Shown piece after piece: positions 14,059-25,278 of a stretch of 64,000 nt of DNA. Origin of the DNA: Adiantum capillus-veneris (Eukaryota; Streptophyta; Polypodiopsida; Polypodiales; Pteridaceae); contig CM043955.1 in the NCBI GenBank assembly GCA_014529385.2, positions 150,117,640 through 150,181,639 of the forward strand, written 5' to 3'. Below the pieces are notes generated by a model that searched no databases, was not told the origin of the DNA, and saw only the letters and a program-made list of their open reading frames with translations. Each line of letters starts with the position of its first letter. Within the stretch, counting starts at the first letter, position 1. A program made the translations under genes and the position numbers.

Positions 14059-14261
14059 GTGAGCCAGTGGCTCACCTTTATAAGGCTACACATCTGCTTC
14101 GGATCATCTCAATCGCAGTCGACCTATCTTTGGGAGAATATGAAGTGGCGGCAGAGAGGCTTTAACTCGCCGCAAGTGTAGCGCAGCATCCAGGCTATCA
14201 ACCTCCCCAAATAGCACGCATTAGAAACAGGACAGAGAGACACAGTAAGTTAACCCACGTG
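14059..14261 (-). promoter_or_regulatory. possible promoter: G-box, TATA box and palindrome
   Basis: On the minus strand a G-box CACGTG at 14256-14261 precedes a TATA-like element at 14076-14085. Touching the TATA is a perfect palindrome with 8-bp arms (GTGAGCCA, one central base, TGGCTCAC) at 14059-14075. The order and spacing fit a core promoter for the ATG at 13960. This is pattern recognition only. Confidence 0.3.

Positions 14262-14947
<686 letters not shown>

Positions 14948-15015
<68 letters not shown>
14948..15015. repeat. poly-C tract, 68 bp
   Basis: An uninterrupted run of C (G on the minus strand). Such runs are rare in plant DNA, fold as G-quadruplex or i-motif, and are often wrong in length in assemblies. 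Confidence 0.95.
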
Positions 15016-15063
15016 AGGGATAATAACATCAGGATGTGTGTACGTCTCTTGAAAAATAATCAA

Positions 15064-15404
15064 AGTAGTGGGACAACAAAACTCAACCAAACCAAAAAAT
15101 ATTAGAGGTCTCACCACTTATTTGTGTGGTATTGTCTATAACCTGTACAAGCTTTATTGACTATGACAACATAAAGAAATTAGAAGACTAAGTAGTGGGA
15201 CAATAAAACTCAACCAAACTGACAAATATGAGAGGTCTCACCACTTATTTGTGTGGTAGTATCTATAACCCGTACAAGATTTATTGACTATGACAACAAA
15301 ACTAAACCAAACCGACAAATATGAGAGGTCTCATGACTTATTTGTGTGGTAGTGTCTATAACCCATACACGATTTATTGACTATGACAACATAAAAAAAC
15401 TAGA
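15064..15404. repeat. tandem repeat, 127-bp unit, about 2.7 copies
   Basis: Units begin at 15064 and 15191 (AGTAGTGGGACAA) and a shortened third at about 15292. Each contains GAGGTCTCA, CTTATTTGTGTGGTA, TCTATAACC and TTTATTGACTATGACAAC. Units 2 and 3 are only 93 bp apart, so about 34 bp were lost at that joint. No coding capacity. Confidence 0.9.
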
Positions 15405-15439
15405 AGACCAAAGGACATTACGTTCAATTAGAACCATTT

Positions 15440-15830
15440 GTGCTTTAGCATCAATATTGAAAAGATTTATATGACTTCACTCTTAGCAAAACACTTGTTG
15501 GAAGGATGGTATGTCTTATCACAATGAACACAAGGAGCATAGAACTCTGGACAATAGGGGGACAATGCAGCTCAACACTCTTGTCTATCTCCACTACGTG
15601 GGACTTCAAAATCTTGTTGATAAATTTTTTCATGAGCTTCTACTACATCATGGTACTGTCTCTGCAGCACCATTTTAAAACCCTATGTGCATGCTAGCAT
15701 ATTGCGCCCTAGGAGATGACGGATGACAACATTTTAGAATGTAGTGTGCAAAAATCCTTTCCGGACACCAACTCAAGTCGTGTGCAAAGCTCCTATAGTA
15801 GCATTTTAAAATGCCTACCCTAGCCAACTT
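15440..15830 (-). pseudogene. gag-like remnant of element G (one zinc knuckle)
   Basis: On the minus strand, downstream of the PBS at 15831-15843, a frame reads PYCPEFYAPCVHC followed by DKTYHPSNKC, giving a CX2CX4HX4C knuckle near 15500. The preceding part (YHDVVEAHEKIYQQDFEVP) looks like the C-terminal part of a copia-type gag. It is short and broken by stops. Nothing of protease, integrase or RT is seen further left, where tandem repeats and poly-C replace it. Confidence 0.45.
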
Positions 15831-15843
15831 GGCTTTGATACCA
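15831..15843 (-). other. element G primer binding site, initiator tRNA-Met type
   Basis: Minus strand reads TGGTATCAAAGCC, one base from the LTR remnant at 15845-15872. Sites of the form TGGTATCAGAGC are the usual iMet primer sites of copia elements, so G is a copia element on the minus strand. Confidence 0.7.
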
Positions 15844-15844
15844 T

Positions 15845-15872
15845 TTTTAGGATCGGAGACGGATATGGCAAG
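15845..15872 (-). repeat. LTR-G remnant left of element B
   Basis: The inner end of an LTR adjoining the PBS. It is cut by element B and continues on B's right side at 30285. Its bases line up with the LTR-G fragment at 10847. Confidence 0.55.
15868..15872. repeat. target-site duplication of element B, left copy (GCAAG)
   Basis: GCAAG directly left of the LTR end and again at 30280-30284 directly right of the other LTR. Five bases is the usual Ty3/gypsy size, and the match proves 15873-30279 is one insertion. Confidence 0.95.
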
Positions 15873-16515
<643 letters not shown>

Positions 16516-16528
16516 TGCCCCCCTTCTT
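16516..16528 (-). other. polypurine tract of element B
   Basis: Minus strand AAGAAGGGGGGCA directly before the 3' LTR, the primer for plus-strand synthesis. It proves that the element is oriented on the minus strand. Confidence 0.92.
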
Positions 16529-17887
16529 GATGTAGATTCTGTCCTCGGAAGCTATTGAGTTGAAGCTCGTTCGTTGAGGTGGAAGAGCATTTGAGATGAA
16601 TGTCCTTAGCCTTCTTCAGTCGCTACAAAATCAAACAACATTGGCACAGTACTTGCATTCTCATAAGTGATTAAAAAGCATATGCAGTTTTAGGTAGACA
16701 AGTTGATTGGTAAAAGAATTTCAAACAATTTATCAGCAATGAACATTAAATTGCAATGTAATCAAATGCATAAACAGATGTAAAGGTAAAAAATTAAACA
16801 AGTCTGGGGTCGCTAATTTGACGGTCGAAAAGAACTAGAGATCGAATATTAATACCATGGGTAAGCTTCCTAATTTTCTGAGTCAATTAAGTTGTTTAAT
16901 CGCGAGAGCCAAGTATTCATGTTCGAGGGCTGACTAGAGGCTATATCTAGAAGACCTTGTAGTTAAGCTACCATAAAAGGAATTTCTCATGAAATCATCA
17001 CCTGACTGATTACTTTTTCTTTGACCCCCCAAAGTCTTTTCACAGTGATTCAATTTTGATGTGTGTGCTTATTTTGTATGCCTTGGGTTTTTTGCTTTTC
17101 AAGGAAAAGCGCCCATACTGGGAACCTCTAGGGCTCTAGTACCATAGGCAATACATGTGAGTGAAGTACCAAACCAAGCTGAGATTTCTCTTCCAGCTTA
17201 AGATTTTACAGTGTGGCACTTTGATTTTCTTTTTGTTCATTTTCAGCATTTTAATTTTGTAACTTTGGGGGGTCATATAACACTGATACACCTCCCCAGG
17301 CTCATCACACTAGTAAACTCCCTTTATAATACTTAAGCTAAAGGTCAATAGGGTCAAGCCCACTAGAAAGCCCTAGTACATTTCACACAATGCTGCCTAA
17401 ATCGGATTAAGAACCTAAGTAACCATTAATTATTAGGAAGGCATTCCCCATGGTATTAAGAGAAGATTTCTAACACCTAACTTGGTCAAACTAGTTTGTC
17501 GGACTGCTTGATTTTTAAACCTAGACAAGTGATTATGACAAAAAATTACATTGAATTAAATGTTTGATACTAAGAAAATGCGGTGAATATTAGGCTACCA
17601 ATCACAATTAAAGCTGACAATCATAGATGCAAAAAAGATAAGGGGCAATGCTAATGGACAAGAAACACCTGTTTGTGTCGATGGTCACGCTTGATTTGAA
17701 GAGTGAGTTGAGATAAAGATTCCCTGAAGGTCCAAATCCTACCAATAGCAACACGCTCCTGTACACACTAGGAAACAAAAGGAATACCTCCAGGAGCCAC
17801 ATTAGTGGAAAAAGGTACCAACACTTATTGAACACAACAAAAAACATAAGGAACCCTAACCTAATTATTTGCACTCCCCCTAGAAAG
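16529..17887 (-). other. element B 3' untranslated region, 1.36 kb
   Basis: No convincing coding frame. Short minus frames such as 17608-17874 have no motif. The stretch is AT-rich with unremarkable composition. Long non-coding 3' regions are common in giant plant Ty3 elements. Confidence 0.6.
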
Positions 17888-18310
17888 TCAAGGGAATAGG
17901 ATATTGTAGAGGTTGGGGGGAAACCCTAAGGCTAAACCCCTATCCTCGTCGTCGAGATAAACAGAGTCATCATCCATGAGACCATATGTGCCATCCGTGT
18001 AGTCGTGTAAATTTTCTTCTTCATCATAGGTGCCCATGTTTACTAAGAAGGTCACTAGACGCCTATAGTCATCTTGGTCAAAAGGGTAGGCTTGTGCAAT
18101 GGGAGAAACGCTCTCTGCTAAGTATGGATCAGACGTGGTCAAGAGACGTATCAGCCATTCTAACTCCTCAAAATTCCTCTCACATGCTAGCGTACCTATC
18201 AAATCCCATTCACATTCAAGCACTGGAAAGACCATGTGAAATATTTGTGAAAAGTAACGAGGGTACCTCTCACCCAAGGCAGGAGTGGATGACTCTAGTG
18301 TACTAGCCAT
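17888..18310 (-). CDS. element B acidic 3' ORF (140 aa from its second ATG)
   Basis: Open frame between pol and the 3' LTR. The frame is open upstream to 18346, but the ATG at 18310 (ATGGCTAGT) has better context and starts two bases after a splice-acceptor-like TTTGCGTGTACAG. The protein begins MASTLESSTPALGERYPRYF, has a middle with LTTSDPYLAESVSPIAQAYP, and a very acidic end (YDEEENLHDYTDG, LMDDDSVYLDDEDRG). No signal peptide or membrane segment, so it is not an Env-like protein. I do not recognise a family. Its intact frame in an element full of stops suggests late selection or chance. It may be made from a spliced mRNA. Confidence 0.6.
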   Translation of the reverse strand: MASTLESSTPALGERYPRYFSQIFHMVFPVLECEWDLIGTLACERNFEELEWLIRLLTTSDPYLAESVSPIAQAYPFDQDDYRRLVTFLVNMGTYDEEENLHDYTDGTYGLMDDDSVYLDDEDRGLALGFPPNLYNILFP

Positions 18311-18330
18311 ATCTGTACACGCAAATAGAT
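18311..18330 (-). promoter_or_regulatory. possible splice acceptor before the acidic ORF
   Basis: Minus strand TATTTGCGTGTACAG ends at 18313, two bases before the ATG of the acidic ORF. With the donor-like CTAG/GTGAGG at 28687/28686 it could give a subgenomic mRNA. Inferred from consensus only. Confidence 0.35.
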
Positions 18331-18556
18331 GATGGTTAGAGTGCAAATATTACAAGTGTCGTGTTCTTGTGCATAATTTGTTTTTATGATTTGTGTTATG
18401 GCTCTTGCTCTTTTACTTTTTTATCTTGTTTTTGTGAGTATAAGGCTTTATATATACATTCCCTAAGATCAGAGATTAAGAGGTCAGGGAGAAAGGTTGA
18501 GAGGGAAGCAAGTGAATGATGGATGTCCACAAACACTCCCCTCTTCCTTGGGTAGA

Positions 18557-20542
18557 TCATACCGTTTGAAATGATGTCGTCACCCTTTGAAACCAATTGT
18601 TCCAGTTGGTAATAGGTGAGGATTTTTGCCAGTAGTTTTCTATTACCCTAGGTGCCTTGTCAAGTTGCAAGGGTGGTAAGGTACTCTCCCAGGATCGAAG
18701 TTGAAGTGGTTCATCAGGTGATTCTTGAACACTGGGAGGTGTGGATTCTTTTGTAGGTTCATGGAGGTCCATTACTATAGATGGAGACTGTGTAGAAGCT
18801 TTTACCTCTATGGATGTATTACATGAGGAGCTAGAAGCTTCATGGAACTCCCCCCTTCCTGAGCTAGGTGGAATAAATTGGTTTTGCCTTGGAGCCCAAA
18901 CTAGCTCTGGACTAGGTGTGTAGCATTCTGTGATCTTTCCCTTCCCACGGTCTGCCATTGGCTTTAGCATTACACTGTTTGACTCATATGGGTTTGTTGT
19001 CGATAGGGAAGGACACATTTTACGTTTAGGTACCCAAATTTGCTCATTTCCATCATAGTAGCCTTGGGCTTCTAATAGTTGTTTTGGAATCCATCGTCAT
19101 TTGGTCTTTACTCTCCTAGGGCACGCTCTTGGTTTTCCCGGGAAATTTTTTCTTGGAATGGATGGGAGGGTTGAGGTAGTTGGATGTAAGGCCTTGGGGA
19201 CCCATTGATATGTACTCTTATGTCGTGCAGGTTGAGTACTTGCAATATTACTGATTGCTGCAACTACAAGTGTTGAAGTGCTAGATTCATGGGTAGCCGG
19301 CAAAGACCAGTTAACCACCTTGGCTTGTGAATGTTGGCTATCCTTCAACTTTGCTAGAGTTTGCAACGTAGGTGACTTTGCTTGAATGATAAGGGTAAGA
19401 GTCGGTGGTCGCGTCGTGACACTAACAGTATCCCAATCAATAGTGCATTTGGTTGCCAACATCCACGTGCGTCCCAGGTTTACATTGCCTTCCATAGCTC
19501 CCGCGGGCATGACTAGAAACCTCTGCACTATGCTTCCATTGTCATAGACAACAGGGGTCTGAAGGACTCCAAGAATAACAGTTTTCTTTTTATTAATGCC
19601 CTTGACTTGCATCGTACTCGGGGATAGGGTTGGTTTCCCTAATTGACACCAAACTCCATAGGATAACAAATTGTGTGTAGCTCCCGTATCTAATAAGGCA
19701 TTGTATAGTACTTTCCCATAGGGGCTATTTAGCTCAATTGGGTATCGTAGGGGTGGCTCAGATTCTAATGAGTCCTCATTTGTGTCCTCGAAAAATGCTT
19801 GCGTGATTCCCAGATTAGCCTCTCGTTGGCGTCTAAGACGTTGTTGTCGTTCTCGAGCCTCAACTCTTGCTTGGATTTTTTTAAGCTCTGCTTGTTCCTT
19901 GACAGCCTTCTTTTGATGGATGGCTTGCAACTCTTCCTGGCTTAGAGGATCATAATATCTTTTGAATTTACTCCCATTAAGGAATCCAATGGTTTCAACT
20001 CCATCTAGAGTCTCCACACGAATGGTACCTTGCGGGGTAATTTCACACACTCGATATGGCCCCTTACCAGCGTATTTCAATTTCTTCTTTTCATTACGTA
20101 TTCTGTACATAAGAACTTTATCACCAACCTTGATGTCTTTATCCTTTAAATGGCTATCAAACCACTTCTTTCTCCTATTCTTCTCCACTAGAGCATTTCG
20201 CACAGCTAATTGCCTTTCTTCATCTAGCCTTTCCAAGATATATAATCGCTCCACTAAGGGGTTACCATCCCAACCTTCTTGAGAAGCTACTCGAAGACTA
20301 GGAATGACAAACTCCCATGGCATAACTGCTTCGTGGCCATACACCATCTTAAACGGTGTGCAATTAATAGCAACTTTATACACAGTACGATAAGCCCATA
20401 AAGCTGATGTAAGCTTTAGGTCCCAATCAGTGCGATGAGCCTCGACTGTCTTTGTCAAAATGGAGATGAGAGTTTTGTTGGTACTCTCAGCTTGGCCATT
20501 TGCTTGGGGATAATAGGGTGTAGACTTGTGGTGAGATATCAT
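18557..20542 (-). pseudogene. element B integrase C-terminal half, second protease and W[IV]PK tail
   Basis: One frame with a single TGA at 19094-19096. Residues 1-90 carry the end of the integrase core (YYPQANGQAES, with the catalytic Glu). Residues 100-200 hold the integrase C-terminal fold (GKGPYRVCEITPQGTIRVE). Residues 200-245 are a charged helix. Residues 267-375 form a retropepsin-like domain: ALLDTGATHNLLS with the catalytic Asp at residue 285 (19690), a hydrophobic core, and VNLGRTWM plus a CTIDW stretch in place of the usual ILGRPWM. A tail with QWVPK, RWIPK and IWVPK follows, the last two after the TGA. A protease after integrase is not the normal Ty3 order. Frame is lost at the 5' side near 20570. 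Confidence 0.85.
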
Positions 20543-20565
20543 GAAGTTTGATGTGAGTTCTTTTA

Positions 20566-21228
20566 TTACTTCATTTTAAAATGAGTTCCATTGTCACTCA
20601 CAAGTTCAAAGGGGGATCCAAAACGTGTGATAATGTTCTCAAAGAGGAACTTAGCTGTTGTTTTTGTATACGCCTTTCGTGTTGCTTTTGCTTCAGCCCA
20701 TTTGGTTACATAGTCGGTAGCGACAATGATATATCGTGATTGCGTGTTACGTGCAGCCGGACTAATCGGTCCTACAAAGTCTAAGCCCCACTTTTCAAAT
20801 GGTTGGGCTACCTTGATGGGATGTAGAGGCATCCTATCCCTTCTTTGTGGCTTGTTGAAGCGTTGGCATTCATCACATCCCTTTGCAAAAAGTGATGCAT
20901 CCTTAAACAGAGTGGGCCACCAATAGCCTGACTGTAAGATCTTTCGGGCAGTCAACTTTCCTGAAAAGTGACCACCAGCTACGCCCATGTGTGCCTCTTG
21001 TAGAATATATAAATACTCATCCTCGTGGGCACAGCATCTAAGAACATCATCTTTTCCTCTCTTATAGAGAGTTCCAGCCAGTAAGCAATAGGGTTCGCAT
21101 TCCTTGATTAATTTTCGAGCTATATCTTTTCGCAGTTCTTTGGGTGGAAAACCATTAACTAAGAAGTTAACAATCTTTTCACTCCATTCAGGCATTGTCT
21201 CAACAATGAACAAAGGAGTATCAGGCAA
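20566..21228 (-). pseudogene. element B integrase zinc domain and first part of core
   Basis: Contains the integrase HHCC zinc-binding domain (EAHMGVAGGHFSGKLT, then CDECQR), the connection KWGLDFVGP with the first catalytic Asp, and LVSDNGTHF with the second. The frame then stops, and the remaining core with the Glu is read in another frame from 20542, so one or two bases are missing near 20570. The upstream edge overlaps the RNase H frame by a frame change near 21240. In a live element it would insert the cDNA into the genome. Confidence 0.92.
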
Positions 21229-22513
21229 TTCATCATCAACCCCGTAGGAGCTTCGCCATTAGGGATACGAGATAAATGATCCGCCATGACATGTTTCCTC
21301 CCAGGCCTCACAACAACGGTGAAGTCAAACTCAAGAAGAATTAACAACCATCGTGTAATTCGACCTGTGGAACACGGCTTGTTTACCAAATATAGCAATG
21401 CTTGATGATCAACATAAAACACAAACTTGGTAGCAAGAAGGTAATAGCGAAATTTCTTTACTGCGTAAATCATAGCTAGACCTTTGCGCTCTGTAGTAGT
21501 GTAGTTCATCTCGGCATCATTTAATTGGCGACTTGCAAAGCTAATAGGGTAGTCCAATTTATGTTCTCCTGGTTGAGTTAGAACACACCCAATAGCAAAA
21601 TTTGATGCATCAATATGCACATGAAAAGGTACATTCCAATCAGGTGTTCGCAGGATTGGAGCACTTGTTAGGGCCTTCTTTAATAACTCATAAGATTGAT
21701 GACATTCTTCCGTCGAGTGAAACTCGATAAGAAGCTTGTACAATGGACGCGCTATCTCGGCAAAGTTTAAAATAAATCTTCGATAATAACCAACATGGCC
21801 CATAAATCTTTGAACTCCTTTATAGTTCGTAGGTGGTGGCAAATCGGCAATGGCTTTAATCTTACTCTCATCTGTGGATATCCCGTTCTTGGACACTATA
21901 TGCCCTAGAATGACTCCATGCTTAACCCAAAATTGACATTTGAAAGGGTTCAATGAGATGCGATAAAATCTGCACCTTTCAAATATTTTTTGTAGATATA
22001 ACAAATGCTTCTCCCAAGAAGAATAAACATAAAGGTCGTCTAGGAAAGCTTCACAAAACTCCCTTAGAAATTCTTTAAAAGCAGTGTTTATTAATCGTTG
22101 GAATGTAGCAGGGGCATTCGTTAAGCCAAAAGCCATAACACGAAATGCAAACACTCCAAACTCTGTGATAAAAGCAGTTTTAGCTTGGTCCTCCAATGAA
22201 ATTGTGATTTGATTGTAACCAGAGTACCCATCTAAAAAGCTATAAGCTTCCTTGCCTGCAACTCTTTCAAGCACATGTTCTGAATATGGCAAGGGATAAT
22301 GATCTCTCCTAGTGGCTGCATTAACTTTCTTGAGGTCCACGCACACTCTTAGTTTCCCATTCTTTTTTGGCACAATGACTATTGGGGAAACCCATTCTGA
22401 GTGCTCAATAGGGTATATGAATCCACATTGGATAAGTTTTTCAATCTCCTCTTGTACAATTTTGGCGTACTTAGGATTCATTGGATAGGGTCGTTGCTGG
22501 ACGGGTTTAGCAG
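21159..22513 (-). pseudogene. element B reverse transcriptase and RNase H
   Basis: From 22481 down: RT fingers (SPIVIVPKKNGKLRVCVDL at residues 32-50), palm with SFLDGYSGYNQI, FGLTNAPATFQ at 118-128, and catalytic FLDD at 146-149 (YxDD is more usual), then the Ty3 thumb and connection (GHVGYYRRFI), then RNase H (HIDASNFAIG with Asp 291, TTERKGLAMIYAVKKFR with Glu 331, VDHQALLYL with Asp 358). RNase H ends with HVMADHLSR. The frame is clean for 410 codons, then slips near 21240. A few N-terminal RT codons lie on the far side of the solo LTR. No second RNase H is seen. Confidence 0.95.
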
Positions 22514-22518
22514 TGTTG

Positions 22519-23017
22519 TGGTAAAGGGGACCTTTACCATAATTAATATGCAGTCAAGGAACTGTCAGGATGACTTCAGATTCCAATTAGGAAGTCATCA
22601 GGTCAGAGTCAACTCAGGAGATAATCAGAAACCTATTAGGAAGTAAGTAGGAAAAGACATTATGTGAAAGGATGTAACTTTTCGTAGGGGCTTTTGTATC
22701 TTTTGTGATCTTCGATGATGTAAGGAAGTAAGGGGATGACGCTGATGTGTGTGATGATGATGGGAAATGGAAGGCGGCAGTTATATCTATCTGTCTATTG
22801 TCTGTTCTGATTCTGATCTATGTCTGATGAATAACTGATGAAATCCTGAGTATAAATATGAGATATATGTATTCCCTTTGATCTTGTCGATGAAGTATCT
22901 GAAGGTTTGAAGTGCATACATACTGTGTAGTCCTGTATTGGTGGTTGGTTAAGTGTTAGGCAATTATCAGAGAATATGCAGAATCTGTCTAAGCCTTTCC
23001 TGATCAACCCCATTACA
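22519..23017 (+). mobile_element. solo LTR (499 bp) inserted in element B RT
   Basis: Bounded by TGGTAAAGG and CATTACA (TG..CA) and flanked by TGTTG at 22514-22518 and 23018-23022. Insert plus one duplication is 504 bp, a multiple of three; removing it rejoins the RT frame between HTIPM and AKPVQQRP. A TATA box (TATAAATA) at 22851-22858 on the plus strand suggests the plus orientation. No internal domain remains, so it is a solo LTR left by recombination between two LTRs. Its parent family is not otherwise present in the window. Confidence 0.9.
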
Positions 23018-23022
23018 TGTTG

Positions 23023-24108
23023 ATCATGGGAATTGTATGTTGCACCACAGAAGGTGGAACGCCCTTCATGTCATGATATGTCCAAGCAAAGATATCCTTG
23101 TATTCCTTGAGGAGCTCCTTAAGTACAGCCTCTTCAGTTTCGGTAAGGTCTTGAGCAAAAAAGACTGGTTTAGACTCCTCACCTGGTTCTACTAATTCTA
23201 TCTCTTTAACTACCGTTGGACCATCATAGACTCCGCTGCTTCCATTGGTAGGTATTCGTTGGGCTTTGGCATACACAACCTTTCGCTCCCCCGTGGTATA
23301 AGATTTAAAATGTTCAAGAGCCGTATGTAAGTCAGCAGGCTCTTGCCCTGACGGAGACCTTTCTTTTAGTTCTGCCTCCTTTTGTTGTTGTGCTAACTCT
23401 CGGTTTTGACGTCTTCTTATAGTTCAACTCAATTTCGACTCTGTAACCTCCAATTGAGCGAGGTCAATGGGTCGCGGGCTGCACCACGTGACACTCTGGA
23501 GATGTTCACCCCAATTGTCTACTAGCTTTCGATGAGCATCACATGCCCCTAGATAGCTAAGCCATTCTACAGTAGATCTTTCCTTGTTTATCCTAGCTCT
23601 CACATTTGCTCGATATCGTCGTCTCTTATATCACCTTTGTTTCTTGTTAAGGTTTTGATTTTGGTAAATGTTTGAACTCGACTCGCTTGATAGGTCTTCG
23701 CTTGTATCTTCTTCACTCTCATATAAATTACCATAGATGGTCGTACTAGACCTTGAGTGTTCAGTTTCTATACTTGGCTCACTCGATGTTTCCTCAAGTT
23801 CTGAATCCATTTCTCCCTGAGATTCCGTTTCTGATGTGTATTGGCCTGAAGCCTTTGAGGAATCATCGGTTTCACTCTCAGGTAGGTGTGCCTCTTTCTT
23901 ATCATCGGATGTTACATGCGCTACACCTAACATATTTACTGGTGCAATGTGTGGTATCTCTTCCCCATCTGGTGTTACCCAGGTTATTCCTCTAGCTCCC
24001 CATGTATCTATAGTTGCCGCTAGGTGTACCCAATCGACATTGTCTGACTCAGCCATTCCGGGTAGGATATCCATATAAGGAGAGTTCTCCCCAATATCCG
24101 TGTCTTCG
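23023..24108 (-). pseudogene. element B linker between protease 1 and RT
   Basis: The part nearest RT (23276-23023) reads IELVEPGEESKPVFFA and YKDIFAWTYHDMKGVPPSVV, the region just before the RT fingers in Ty3 elements, and is matched in D2 at 59600-59790. The part 24074-23631 is Ser/Glu-rich (ETDDSSKASGQYTSETESQ) with no fold I recognise. Stops between 23631 and 23277 separate the two. It is probably a flexible acidic spacer of the polyprotein. Confidence 0.7.
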
Positions 24109-25164
24109 TTACCCGTGTAACAATACTGTAATGGAGCTGAGTGTTGTGTCTGATCGATTATAAATGATGAATTTATTTCCTAGAGGATGCGTTCGACCAC
24201 TTAAAAGATCAACTCGAATGACAGAGTCTTGGAACTGTAAGTAGACGTGGTTTTTGGACCAGTCATGCACCATTTTTGCTTCCCTCATGAATGGACGCCC
24301 TAAGATCATCTCAAATGACATAGGATGCTTGGAAAAATCCATAACAATGAAAGTCTGCCTTACCTTGTGTCCCAAGACCTTGATTCTGAGATCCTTTAGC
24401 ATTCCAATAGGCGTAACAATAGATCCATTAGCCATTTTTACCACTACGCTTGTGGCTTCAAGGTGAGGTCGCCCCATAGACTCCCAACAACTCTTTGTCA
24501 CCATGCTAACTCCCGCACCACCGTCAAGGACTCCCTTTGTAGTTAATCCTTTAGTAGTGATTGGCAGAGTAGCATTAGATTCATCACCTTCAAAGTATTG
24601 CCCCAACTTGTTAACGGGTACTTCAATTACAGATTCATGTCCCGCTAGGTCAAATGGTGGTGCTAAATATTCCTCATCATTCATTACCGAGTAAGGTTTG
24701 TTCATATGTGCAAACTGTGGTAATCCGGCGTGTAATTCTCCATTGAGGAAGGCTCGAAGAGCTGAGACTAGCTCGGGGTCTTTATATAGTTTGGACATGA
24801 TGGTGGTTCTAACTTCTGAAGACATGAAATCCATCAATTTGGCAACATTTAATGGCATCTTGTGGGACGTAGGACCCTGACAAGAGAATGGTGAAGATGG
24901 AATCTCCACTTCCTCAAGGGGGTCGGGTATTCCCTCACCAAACATTCTCTCTAGTAGGAAAGGTGTGTGTCCACTTTCAGATGTCCTACCTTCACTCTCT
25001 TCCCGAATGATACTGGGTATAGCTAACGGCCTGTAGTTCTTGTGAGGTTGAACTTGTGTGGAGAACACTGTGTCCGACATCTGGATATGTTTGGGTTCAG
25101 GTTCTAATGTTCGTTGAGTTTCTTCCACCAAACCCCTCAGTTGTTGGACTCGTTTAATTTCCAC
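24109..25164 (-). pseudogene. element B first protease, active site DGG
   Basis: A 351-codon open frame. The N-terminal 190 residues form a linker with a helical part (NVAKLMDFMSSEVRTTIMSK). The retropepsin follows: TKGVLDGGAGVSMVTKSCW at about residue 210, a beta-rich middle, and MILGRPFMREAKMVHDW near the end. The catalytic Asp is residue 214 (24525-24523), but the next residue is Gly instead of Ser or Thr; element C has DSGAG here, and AGT to GGT is a single transition. Retropepsins need D[ST]G, so this domain is probably weak or inactive. Position before RT is canonical for Ty3. Confidence 0.88.
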
Positions 25165-25278
25165 TGTTGGGTTTGGATAGGTTCCAATCTTTCTCTTGCA
25201 ATCCTCATTTTTAGTCTCTCGTGGCTTATCTTGGGGGTTCGCAACTGGGTAGTTTAACTTTGAATACTCTTTTGGTGT

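Noticed and set aside
17888-18310. Env-like protein in element B
   Set aside because: The 3' ORF has no signal peptide, no transmembrane segment and is strongly acidic, so an envelope role is not supported.
19097-20542. Chromodomain at the integrase C-terminus of element B
   Set aside because: The residues after the integrase C-terminal fold are a charged helix and then the second protease; no aromatic-cage pattern of a chromodomain is seen.
21159-22481. Additional (Tat-type) RNase H in element B
   Set aside because: Only one RNase H domain with one set of catalytic Asp/Glu residues could be found between RT and integrase.
23753-24078. Plus-strand frames over the B polyprotein (also 26362-26619, 27187-27414, 27590-28141, 36544-36873, 37233-37508)
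   Set aside because: Shadows of the minus-strand gag-pol; the same shadow frames recur in A and B because the coding strand is conserved.
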